From positions 1 through 11,896 of the forward strand of contig CAMWQD010000015.1 in the NCBI GenBank assembly GCA_947176325.1: a stretch of 11,896 nt of DNA. Reading direction: 5' to 3'. A program made the position numbers and the translations under genes. This stretch comes from an uncultured Bacteroidales bacterium (GTDB taxonomy: Bacteria; Bacteroidota; Bacteroidia; Bacteroidales; P3). Within the stretch, counting starts at the first letter, position 1. The number at the start of each line of letters is the position of its first letter. Of the stretch, positions 1 through 5,663 are shown one piece after another. The notes below the pieces were generated by a model that was not told where the DNA came from, ran no database searches, and was given only the letters and a program-made list of their open reading frames with translations.

Positions 1-1
1 T

Positions 2-100
2 ATCCGCGTTCAGCTTTCGGCCGGACACGAAAGGGCGCACCTCGACAAGTGCATCCAGGCCTTCACCAAGGTAGGCAAGGAATTGGGCGTGCTTAAATAG
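2..100 (+). CDS. kbl: Glycine C-acetyltransferase, C-terminal end only (partial)
   Basis: The window opens inside this gene; 32 codons and the TAG stop are visible. The fragment begins IRVQLSAGHERAHLDKCIQA and ends in GKELGVLK. This matches the C-terminus of 2-amino-3-ketobutyrate CoA ligase, whose E. coli member ends in a similar AFTRIGKQLGV stretch. The enzyme is PLP-dependent and cytosolic. It splits 2-amino-3-ketobutyrate with CoA into glycine and acetyl-CoA, the second step of threonine catabolism. The catalytic lysine lies outside the window, so the call rests on the tail alone; another alpha-oxoamine synthase is possible but less likely. The next gene starts four bases after the stop, which suggests one transcript. 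Confidence 0.75.
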   Translation: MRVQLSAGHERAHLDKCIQAFTKVGKELGVLK

Positions 101-104
101 ACAG

Positions 105-509
105 ATGAAGACAATTAAAGAAGGGGTCGGATTTTCGGCCGAAACCATGATAAGCGGGCAGGACCTGGCCACGGCGCACGGGTCCGGCTCGCTTCCCGTT
201 TACGCCACTCCCGCTATGGTGGCTTTTATGGAAAACACCGCCTGCAAGTTGCTGGAACCCTATTTGCAGGAGGGCGAAACCACGGTGGGCATTTCCATAG
301 ACGTGAAACACCTCAAAGCCAATCTGACGGGTATGAAATTGTATTGTCAGGCCGCGTTGGTGGCGGTGGAGGGGCGCAAATACGTGTTCGACATAGAGGT
401 GTGCGACGCGCTTTCGACGGTGGGCACCGCCCGTCACGAGAGATTTTTGGTGCTTTCCGATCCTTTTTTGAAGAAGGCGAAGGAAAACAAAGTTAATTGC
501 GATAAGTAA
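105..509 (+). CDS. FlK-like hotdog-fold acyl-CoA thioesterase
   Basis: This 134-residue protein is about the length of the fluoroacetyl-CoA thioesterase FlK (about 139). Key FlK residues (Thr42, Glu50, Gly69, His76, Arg120) line up at a constant offset of seven with Thr35, Glu43, Gly62, His69 and Arg113 here. The surrounding segments also resemble FlK: ATPAMVAFMENTACKLLEPY and GTARHER. It should therefore hydrolyse an acyl-CoA thioester in the cytosol. The two FlK lid phenylalanines (33 and 36) fall on Gly26 and Ser29, so fluoroacetate specificity is not expected and the substrate is unknown. It lies four bases after kbl and its stop overlaps the next start (TAATG), so co-expression is likely. 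The ATG at 105 is the only start that keeps the full fold. Family is confident; substrate is not. Confidence 0.85.
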   Translation: MKTIKEGVGFSAETMISGQDLATAHGSGSLPVYATPAMVAFMENTACKLLEPYLQEGETTVGISIDVKHLKANLTGMKLYCQAALVAVEGRKYVFDIEVCDALSTVGTARHERFLVLSDPFLKKAKENKVNCDK

Positions 510-1642
510 TGGCGACCTATATAGCGAAGACATTGCAGGGCTTGGAACCTGTTTTGGCAAAGGAACTCAAGGAATTGGGCGCCACCGAAGTGAAGGAGAC
601 GGGCAACAGGGCCGTGTTGTTCGAGGCTACGCAGCGGGTTCTGTACAGCATCAACTACCAGTGCCGCACGGCTTTGCGTATCTTAAAAACTATCAAGTCT
701 TTCGATATAAAGACGCAGGACGACCTCTACGACGAGGTGTTGGGCGTGGCGTGGGAGAAGATTTTTCCCGTGGATGCGCTTATGACCCTCACCGCCAACT
801 GCATAGATTCCATTTTCACCAATTCGCGCTTTGTGGCGCAGAGGGTGAAGGACGCGGTGGTGGATCGTTTCCGTCGTGTGTTGGGGCGTCGTCCCGATGT
901 AGATAACGAATACTATACCATTCGGATAGAGATATTTATACGGCAGAACCACTGCGAGGTGTTGCTCGATGCGTCGGGTCTGTCGTTGCACAACCGGGGC
1001 TACCGCAAGCCCAACACCGATGCTTTCAACGAGGTATTGGCTTCGGCTTTGCTCAAGATGAGCGATTGGAAACCCGGCGGAAACCTGCTGTTGCCCATGT
1101 GCGGCGACGGTTTGTTGGCTATGGAGGCGGCCATGCAGGCCTGTGCCATGCCGGCGGGTTATTTCCGCAAGGGTTATTCGTTTCAGTATTGGAACGATTA
1201 CGATGCCAATCTGTGGAAAGAGGTGAAGCGCAAGGCCAACGAGGAGATGCACGACCCGGAGGGCGAGATTTACGCCTTCAACGCCGACAGGGGCGAGGTG
1301 GAGAAAGTGGAGAATTTCTTGAAGAGAGTGCGTATGCACCACGATGTCAATTTGGAGGTGTTCGACTTTTTGAAGGGCGGAAAGCCTGATTTTGTGGAGG
1401 ATGCGAAAGATTGGACGGCGGTGGTGCGGATGCCTTTCTTCGGCGAGATGCAGACTTTCGAGGCCGAGGATTTCTGCACGCAAATCGGCAATGTGCTCAA
1501 AAGGGAATATACGGGGGCTCGGGCGTGGGTATACAGCAACGATATAGAGGCGGTGAAATTCGTGGGCCTGAAACCCAAGGTAAAGCATAGTTTGTCGGAG
1601 GTGGGGCGTGAGGCCCGTTTTTGCGGATACGATATTGTTTAG
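509..1642 (+). CDS. RlmL-like THUMP domain / methyltransferase-fold protein with degenerate catalytic motifs
   Basis: The 377 residues follow the layout of the N-terminal half of RlmL, the 23S rRNA guanine-N2 methyltransferase. There is a ferredoxin-like start (residues 3-45, IAKTLQGLEPVLAKEL), a THUMP region (about 70-155), the conserved SGLSLHNRGYRK linker (156-167), and a Rossmann methyltransferase domain (about 170-377). The SAM-binding motif is LPMCGDGLLAMEAA (195-208), whereas the family normally has DPMCGSGT. The catalytic (N/D)PPY motif expected near 307-312 reads RMPFFG, and the acidic residue after strand beta-2 also sits in an unusual context (AFNADRGEVEK, 256-266). RNA binding through THUMP seems plausible, but catalysis as in RlmL is doubtful. 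The frame is intact and uninterrupted, so it is not an obvious pseudogene. Its ATG overlaps the thioesterase stop by one base. Confidence 0.8.
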   Translation: MATYIAKTLQGLEPVLAKELKELGATEVKETGNRAVLFEATQRVLYSINYQCRTALRILKTIKSFDIKTQDDLYDEVLGVAWEKIFPVDALMTLTANCIDSIFTNSRFVAQRVKDAVVDRFRRVLGRRPDVDNEYYTIRIEIFIRQNHCEVLLDASGLSLHNRGYRKPNTDAFNEVLASALLKMSDWKPGGNLLLPMCGDGLLAMEAAMQACAMPAGYFRKGYSFQYWNDYDANLWKEVKRKANEEMHDPEGEIYAFNADRGEVEKVENFLKRVRMHHDVNLEVFDFLKGGKPDFVEDAKDWTAVVRMPFFGEMQTFEAEDFCTQIGNVLKREYTGARAWVYSNDIEAVKFVGLKPKVKHSLSEVGREARFCGYDIV

Positions 1643-1650
1643 TAACTTTA
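1620..1650 (+). promoter_or_regulatory. Candidate Bacteroidota sigma promoter for the tlpA-like gene
   Basis: TTTG at 1620-1623 is followed after 19 bases by TAACTTTA at 1643-1650. The Bacteroides consensus is TTTG, about 19-21 bases, TAnnTTTG; seven of eight positions of the downstream box match. Transcription would start about 15-20 bases before the ATG at 1674. The upstream element lies inside the end of the preceding gene. This would separate the envelope redox block from the upstream operon. Confidence 0.5.
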
Positions 1651-1673
1651 CAGACTTTGAAAAACATAAAACA

Positions 1674-2180
1674 ATGAAAAAAATAGCCATTCTCGCGGGT
1701 CTGCTCATGACGGCATCGCTCGCTTTCGCCCAACAGATTCCTTCGGTGAAGGTACAGGACTTGAACGGTAAACAGGTGAATACCGCCGATTTCAGCAACG
1801 ACGGCAAGCCTATGATTATCAATTTTTGGGCTACATGGTGCAAGCCTTGCCTCAAGGAAATGGCCGCCATCAGCGACAAGTATCTCGATTGGGTGGACGA
1901 AACGGGCGTGAAGATGTTTGCCGTTTCCATCGACGACTCGCGTTCTGCGGCCAGCGTAAAGACCATGGCCAATGCCCGCGCTTGGGATTTCGACGTATAC
2001 TTGGATGTGAACGGCGATTTCAAACGTGCCATGAATGTGGCCAATCCTCCGCACGTATTTGTTTTGGACGGCGAGGGCAATGTGGTTTTCCAGCACAACG
2101 GTTATAGCGACGGCAGCGAGGAAGAGCTTATCGAAGTGGTGCGCAAACTCAACGCCGGCGAAAAAATCACCGGTCAGTGA
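1674..2180 (+). CDS. TlpA-family exported thioredoxin-like oxidoreductase
   Basis: This 168-residue protein starts at ATG 1674, where a clear signal peptide begins (MKKIAILAGLLMTASLAFA, cleavage before Gln20-Gln21). An upstream in-frame start at 1608 would overlap the previous gene and bury the signal. The mature part is a thioredoxin fold of the TlpA/ResA type: WATWCKPC (residues 52-59, Cys56 and Cys59 redox pair), then the VSIDD strand (84-88), and a probable cis-proline in NPPHVFVLD (124-132, Pro126). It should act in the periplasm as a thiol-disulfide oxidoreductase. It has no further cysteines and no membrane anchor besides the signal. It heads a run of genes whose products all have exported cysteine pairs, which may be its substrates (inference). 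Confidence 0.9.
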   Translation: MKKIAILAGLLMTASLAFAQQIPSVKVQDLNGKQVNTADFSNDGKPMIINFWATWCKPCLKEMAAISDKYLDWVDETGVKMFAVSIDDSRSAASVKTMANARAWDFDVYLDVNGDFKRAMNVANPPHVFVLDGEGNVVFQHNGYSDGSEEELIEVVRKLNAGEKITGQ

Positions 2181-2270
2181 ACGTTATACAACGCTATTTG
2201 GGGAGCCAAAGAGCGTAAGCAACAGCGTACGGCGCGCAAAGCCGAACAATAGATTAGATTTTTGAGAGCA

Positions 2271-4007
2271 ATGAAGATAAAAAGACTGCTTTCGGTAGCG
2301 GGGGCGGCGGCTGTATTGTCGGCGTTCTTTCCTGCATTCGCCCAACAGAGCAAGTTTGAGGAGGTGATGTCTCGGGGTGTGCTTTCGGGCAATGTGCAGT
2401 TGGACGCTCAGATGTATTTCAAAGACTCGGCTATCGGTTCGCCCGAAGTTCCCGAGCAGTTCCGCAGCAATAGTTTCGCCTATCTGCAATATACCAACGG
2501 CAAGTTTTCGTTGGGAGCGCGTTTCGAGGGCTATTTCAAACCCATGTTGGGCTACGATGCCCGTCTGGACGGTTGGGGAGTGCCTTATTATTTCGCCCGT
2601 TTCAGCGGCGACATTGTCGACTTCACCGCCGGTAGTTTCTACGAACAGTTCGGTTCGGGCATGGTGCTGAGAGCCTATCAAGACTGGAACCTCGGCATCG
2701 ACAACGCCATTACGGGGGCAAGGGCCATTATCACGCCTACCGCCGGTATCACCATCAAGGGTTTGGTGGGAACGCAGCGGCATTTCTGGGAGCATATAGG
2801 CCTGATTCGCGGCTTGGATTTGAATTTGGCTTTCAACGAATTCATCAAGCCCATGCGGGATTGGGGCACGCGCATCACCTTGGGCGGTAGCTTCGTTTCC
2901 AAATATCAGGATGCGGAGAACTTCAGGTTCCTGGAAGAAACGAAAAATCCCCAAACGGGTCTTACGGAATTGAGCCTCAAGGAACTCAACCTGCCCAAGA
3001 ACGTGGCTTCGGGCGCGGTTCGTCTGGGTGTGGAAAGTCATGGCGTAAGTTTCGACGGAGAATATGTCTACAAAGCCAACGACCCCTCTGCCGAGAACGG
3101 CTATATCTACAAGCCGGGACAGGCCTTGTTGCTTAATCTCGGTTATTCGATGCGTGGTTTCGGCTTTTTGTTGCAGGCCAAGAGTGTGGATAACATGAGT
3201 TTCCGCGACGACCGCCAGGAAATGGGCAACTACGGTTTCATCAATTATATGCCGGCTCTGACCCGTCAGCACACCTACAGCTTGGCTTCGATGTATCCCT
3301 ATGCCTGCCAGTCGTTGGGCGAAGTGGCCTTTCAAGCCGATTTCCAATATAAAATCAAGCGGGGCACGGTTTTGGGCGGCAAGTACGGCACCGATTTGAA
3401 ATTGAACGCTTCGGCGGCTTTCGCTCCCGAGCGCCGCAACATCACCAATCCCAACGGAGGGGAAACTCCCGCGCAAGGCACTTTCGGCTACGATTCGCGC
3501 CTGTTTCACCTCAATCCCGACGAAATCTATTTTGTAGACGCCAATTTCGAGGTTCAGCATAAGTTCAACAAACACTTCAAGATGACCTTGATGTATATGT
3601 TCGAACTCTATAATCAGGAAGTGGTGGAAGGCCACGGCGACCCCCGTGTGTATGCGCATATAGCCGTGGGCGACTTCACCTATATGTTCCTCAAGAAACA
3701 CGCCATCCGTCTGGAGTTGCAATACCTGCACACCAAACAGGCCGAACAGGACTGGCTCATGGGAACGCTCGAATATACCTTGGCTCCGTCTTGGTTCGTG
3801 TCGGTGTCCGACCAATGGAATGTGGGCAACAACGACAAGAGCAAACGCTACCACTACTATTATGTTTCGGCCACCTACGTGCACGATGCCACCCGTATTC
3901 AGCTTTCCTACGGCAAGGTACGTGCGGGTATTCTGTGTGCCGGCGGTGTTTGCCGCGAGGTGCCCGCCTCCAACGGCGTGATGCTTACGATGAGTTCCTC
4001 GTTTTAA
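2271..4007 (+). CDS. DUF6029-family outer-membrane beta-barrel-like protein
   Basis: This 578-residue protein has a signal peptide ending in FPAFA before a Gln-Gln start. The mature sequence is rich in alternating aromatic and hydrophobic strands with Gly/Asn turns and ends in LTMSSSF, an aromatic C-terminus typical of outer-membrane barrels. Segments such as GAVRLGVESHGVSFDGEYVYK (start about 248) and the GxFYEQFGSGMVLRAY stretch match my recollection of the DUF6029 family of Bacteroidota, whose function is unknown. Only three cysteines occur. Cys556 and Cys561 form a Cx4C loop (CAGGVC) close to the C-terminus, and Cys346 stands alone. ATG 2271 is preferred over an in-frame TTG at 2262 because the signal peptide starts with MKIKR. 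It lies 90 bases after the TlpA-like gene and 14 before the Omp28-like gene, so an operon is likely. Confidence 0.75.
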   Translation: MKIKRLLSVAGAAAVLSAFFPAFAQQSKFEEVMSRGVLSGNVQLDAQMYFKDSAIGSPEVPEQFRSNSFAYLQYTNGKFSLGARFEGYFKPMLGYDARLDGWGVPYYFARFSGDIVDFTAGSFYEQFGSGMVLRAYQDWNLGIDNAITGARAIITPTAGITIKGLVGTQRHFWEHIGLIRGLDLNLAFNEFIKPMRDWGTRITLGGSFVSKYQDAENFRFLEETKNPQTGLTELSLKELNLPKNVASGAVRLGVESHGVSFDGEYVYKANDPSAENGYIYKPGQALLLNLGYSMRGFGFLLQAKSVDNMSFRDDRQEMGNYGFINYMPALTRQHTYSLASMYPYACQSLGEVAFQADFQYKIKRGTVLGGKYGTDLKLNASAAFAPERRNITNPNGGETPAQGTFGYDSRLFHLNPDEIYFVDANFEVQHKFNKHFKMTLMYMFELYNQEVVEGHGDPRVYAHIAVGDFTYMFLKKHAIRLELQYLHTKQAEQDWLMGTLEYTLAPSWFVSVSDQWNVGNNDKSKRYHYYYVSATYVHDATRIQLSYGKVRAGILCAGGVCREVPASNGVMLTMSSSF

Positions 4008-4021
4008 TTTAGGGTTGAATT

Positions 4022-4846
4022 ATGATGAAGATTGCAAGATATATGAGTTTGCTGGCGGGAATGGCCGCGATAGTGTCTTTTTCCGCGTGCAACCAAATTA
4101 AGGAAGACGAAAGGAAGGTTGACTATGCGGGTTCGGTTTCGAGCGACCGCTACGTCTTGCTGGAGGATTTTTCGGGCGTGAAGTGTGTGAATTGTCCCAA
4201 AGCGGCCGGACAGGCCCATAATCTCACTGATTTTTATGGAGACAATGTGATTGTGGTGGCCTATTATCCTCAAAATCCGGTAGGCTTGACGTTACCTTAT
4301 CCGGATAACACGGATTTACGCACCGAAGTGGCGCAGACCTATGCCACCTACTATGCCGTTCCGCAGTTGCCCAACGGCTTGGTGAACCGCACGGGAGGAG
4401 CCAAAGACTATCCGGAGTGGGCGAGTGCCGTAACGGGCTTTATCTTGGATTCCACCAACTACGCACGTTTGAGTGGCAAGGCTTGGAAAGGCGAGGGTTC
4501 GGAAGTGAATGTGGAGATAGAGGGCGGTTTTGTGGAAAATTACGCCAAGGCGGGCGAAATCGGCATTTTGGCTATGGTGATAGAAGACAGCATCGTGGCC
4601 GAACAGTTAACGCCTACAGGCAGGAACCCAGGCTATGTGCACAACCATGTTTTCCGTATGCTTTTTAGCGATGTATGGGGCGACAAGGTGTTGAACGAAA
4701 AGCCGGAAAAGGGAACGGAGTTTACGCAGACCTACCGTGCAACGGTTTCGGAGGCCTGGCGGTCGGAAAAACTTTCCGTGGTGGCGGCTTTGGTGAATAT
4801 GCGCAGCCGCGAAGTGATACAGGCCGCACACATTGACATTGAATAA
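4022..4846 (+). CDS. Omp28-family outer-membrane lipoprotein with thioredoxin-like CxxC
   Basis: The protein has 274 residues. A lipoprotein signal ends in SFSAC with lipidated Cys23 and is followed by Asn and a charged linker. The mature domain opens with LLEDFSGVKCVNCPKA (residues 46-61), the Omp28 signature, with Cys55 and Cys58 at the position of a thioredoxin active site. VIVVAYYPQNP (76-86) and the proline-containing VPQLPNG (113-119) fit a thioredoxin-like fold, and HNHVFRMLFSD (207-217) is also typical of the family. Omp28 was first described as a surface lipoprotein in Porphyromonas gingivalis; its biochemical role is not settled. The CxxC pair are the only cysteines besides the lipid one. 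Two adjacent ATG codons (4022, 4025) are possible starts; AGGG at 4011-4014 is a fair ribosome site for either. Confidence 0.85.
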   Translation: MMKIARYMSLLAGMAAIVSFSACNQIKEDERKVDYAGSVSSDRYVLLEDFSGVKCVNCPKAAGQAHNLTDFYGDNVIVVAYYPQNPVGLTLPYPDNTDLRTEVAQTYATYYAVPQLPNGLVNRTGGAKDYPEWASAVTGFILDSTNYARLSGKAWKGEGSEVNVEIEGGFVENYAKAGEIGILAMVIEDSIVAEQLTPTGRNPGYVHNHVFRMLFSDVWGDKVLNEKPEKGTEFTQTYRATVSEAWRSEKLSVVAALVNMRSREVIQAAHIDIE

Positions 4847-4882
4847 ACGTATAGAATTGTTAACCTCTAAAAAATAAAAAAG

Positions 4883-5389
4883 ATGAAAACTTATTTGAAA
4901 GTATGCCTTTTGGCTTTGCTGACCATGGGAATGCTTGCTTCTTGCAAAGATCCCGATAAGAAACCGGATTCTACGCCTACGCCTGCTTCCGATTTGGCTT
5001 TCACGGCCACCTGCAACGGCAAGACCCTTGTGAATGGTGCCACTATCACGATAAGCAAGGCCTGTGTTGCCGGCGATGATATGGAAGCGGACTTTTTGGT
5101 TAAGAACACATCGACTTCCAATGTGGATTTCTCGATGAAATTCGAAGAAGTGCAACCCGAAGATGCTATCATCACCATTTGCGGATTCGGTGGATGCCGT
5201 GCGGGCAACAGCATCGACAACGAAACGTTGGAACCCGGGAAAACCTATGGCGGCGAAGACGATAAAATCGATATCGCCCATATGGTGGGTGAAAGTGTAG
5301 CGAAAGTTACCATGAAAGTTACCATGAGCGACAATACGGCTGGAAAGAACCTCGTATTCACGCTTGTGTTCGACCCCACGCGCGACTAA
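4883..5389 (+). CDS. Small four-cysteine lipoprotein of unknown function
   Basis: I do not recognise a named family. The 168-residue protein has a lipoprotein signal (lipobox LASC, Cys21), a short Pro/Thr/Lys linker (about 24-36), and one predicted all-beta domain. The mature domain has four cysteines: Cys44, Cys61, and Cys100/Cys105 in a CGFGGC loop. The layout (N-terminal NG turn, a strand with KNTSTSNVDFSM, a short Cys loop, then VTMKVTMSD and a final LVFTLVFD strand) resembles small exported Bacteroidales proteins that carry a C-x4-C type loop and often sit beside Omp28-like genes; this is from memory. It starts 36 bases after the Omp28-like stop and is probably its operon partner. Two disulfides in the mature form are plausible, giving the upstream TlpA-like enzyme a possible substrate. 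Confidence 0.75.
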   Translation: MKTYLKVCLLALLTMGMLASCKDPDKKPDSTPTPASDLAFTATCNGKTLVNGATITISKACVAGDDMEADFLVKNTSTSNVDFSMKFEEVQPEDAIITICGFGGCRAGNSIDNETLEPGKTYGGEDDKIDIAHMVGESVAKVTMKVTMSDNTAGKNLVFTLVFDPTRD

Positions 5390-5409
5390 TAATCCGCGGG
5401 AAGTGTCCG

Positions 5410-5456
5410 AAAAGCGCTTGGTTGCGAGGCCGTAGGGCGGTAGCCGGGTGCTTTTT
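5410..5456 (+). terminator. Possible rho-independent terminator after the envelope redox block
   Basis: AAAAGCGC (5410-5417) can pair with GTGCTTTT (5448-5455) over eight bases with one G-T wobble, and a T run (5452-5456) lies in the right arm. The 30-base loop holds shorter GGC/GCC pairings. The long loop and A-rich base make it weak, but it sits just after the last gene of the block and before the tRNA promoter, where a stop is expected. Confidence 0.35.
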
Positions 5457-5487
5457 GGGCATATTCTCAAAAAAAATGCTATCTTTG
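5454..5487 (+). promoter_or_regulatory. Bacteroidota-type promoter for the tRNA-Pro/tRNA-Thr unit
   Basis: TATCTTTG at 5480-5487 is a perfect TAnnTTTG box, and TTTG at 5454-5457 lies 22 bases upstream (the usual spacing is about 19-21). The downstream box ends ten bases before the first tRNA base, so the primary transcript would carry only a few 5' leader bases. An A-run (5469-5476) lies between the boxes. No other promoter is visible before the following genes, so it may also drive them. Confidence 0.75.
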
Positions 5488-5497
5488 CGGCCCTTAT

Positions 5498-5570
5498 CGG
5501 GATGTAGCGCAGTTGGTAGCGTGCAACGTTCGGGACGTTGAGGTCGCAAGTTCGAATCTTGTCATCCCGA
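5498..5570 (+). tRNA. tRNA-Pro (anticodon CGG)
   Basis: A complete cloverleaf can be drawn. The acceptor stem is CGGGATG (5498-5504) with CATCCCG (5563-5569), discriminator A5570. The D arm is GCGC/GCGT. The anticodon stem CAACG/CGTTG encloses TTCGGGA with anticodon CGG at 5531-5533. The T arm is GCAAG TTCGAAT CTTGT. It reads the proline codon CCG. The CCA tail is not encoded, so nucleotidyltransferase must add it. The start CGGGxTGTAGCGCAG is typical of bacterial tRNA-Pro. Confidence 0.95.
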
Positions 5571-5575
5571 CATAA

Positions 5576-5648
5576 GCCTCGTTAGCTCAGTCGGTAGAGC
5601 AGCTCACTCGTAATGAGCAGGTCGAGAGTTCGAGTCTCTTGCGAGGCT
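5576..5648 (+). tRNA. tRNA-Thr (anticodon CGT)
   Basis: The acceptor stem GCCTCGT (5576-5582) pairs with GCGAGGC (5641-5647), discriminator T5648. The D arm is GCTC/GAGC. The anticodon stem GCTCA/TGAGC encloses CTCGTAA with anticodon CGT at 5609-5611. The T arm is GAGAG TTCGAGT CTCTT. It reads the threonine codon ACG. CCA is not encoded. It follows tRNA-Pro after five bases, so both should come from one precursor. Its last three bases also take part in a hairpin with the next gene's leader. Confidence 0.95.
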
Positions 5649-5662
5649 CTTCAATGAAGAGC
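5646..5662 (+). promoter_or_regulatory. Perfect hairpin linking the tRNA-Thr 3' end to the next gene's translation start
   Basis: GCTCTTC (5646-5652) and GAAGAGC (5656-5662) form a seven-pair stem with loop AAT, ending one base before the ATG at 5664. The left arm uses the last two acceptor-stem bases and the discriminator of tRNA-Thr, so tRNA folding and this hairpin exclude each other in part. The right arm contains GAAGAG, the only purine-rich stretch before the start. Processing of the tRNA after 5648 would leave only four pairs. Confidence 0.5.
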
Positions 5663-5663
5663 G

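Noticed and set aside
1608..1673. Upstream in-frame start that would add 22 residues to the TlpA-like protein.
   Set aside because: It overlaps the end of the methyltransferase-like gene and puts the clear signal peptide in the middle of the protein; ATG 1674 starts exactly at the signal peptide and follows a candidate promoter.
2191..2216. ACGCT/AGCGT inverted pair in the gap between the TlpA-like and DUF6029 genes, as a terminator.
   Set aside because: Only five pairs with a sixteen-base loop and no T tract. The gap shows no convincing promoter or terminator, and the genes are probably co-transcribed.
2262..2270. TTG start three codons before the DUF6029 gene ATG.
   Set aside because: ATG 2271 begins a normal signal peptide (MKIKR); the extra three codons add nothing and TTG is a rarer start.
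2184..3884. Long open frame on the minus strand opposite the DUF6029 gene.
   Set aside because: Its translation is rich in His, Arg and Val with no domain pattern. The plus strand has the signal peptide, the family motifs and barrel-like strands, so this is a shadow frame.
4852..4859. TAGAATTG as a -7 box for the small lipoprotein gene.
   Set aside because: One mismatch to TAnnTTTG and no upstream TTTG at the proper distance (the nearest, ATTG, is 16 bases away); read-through from the operon is simpler.
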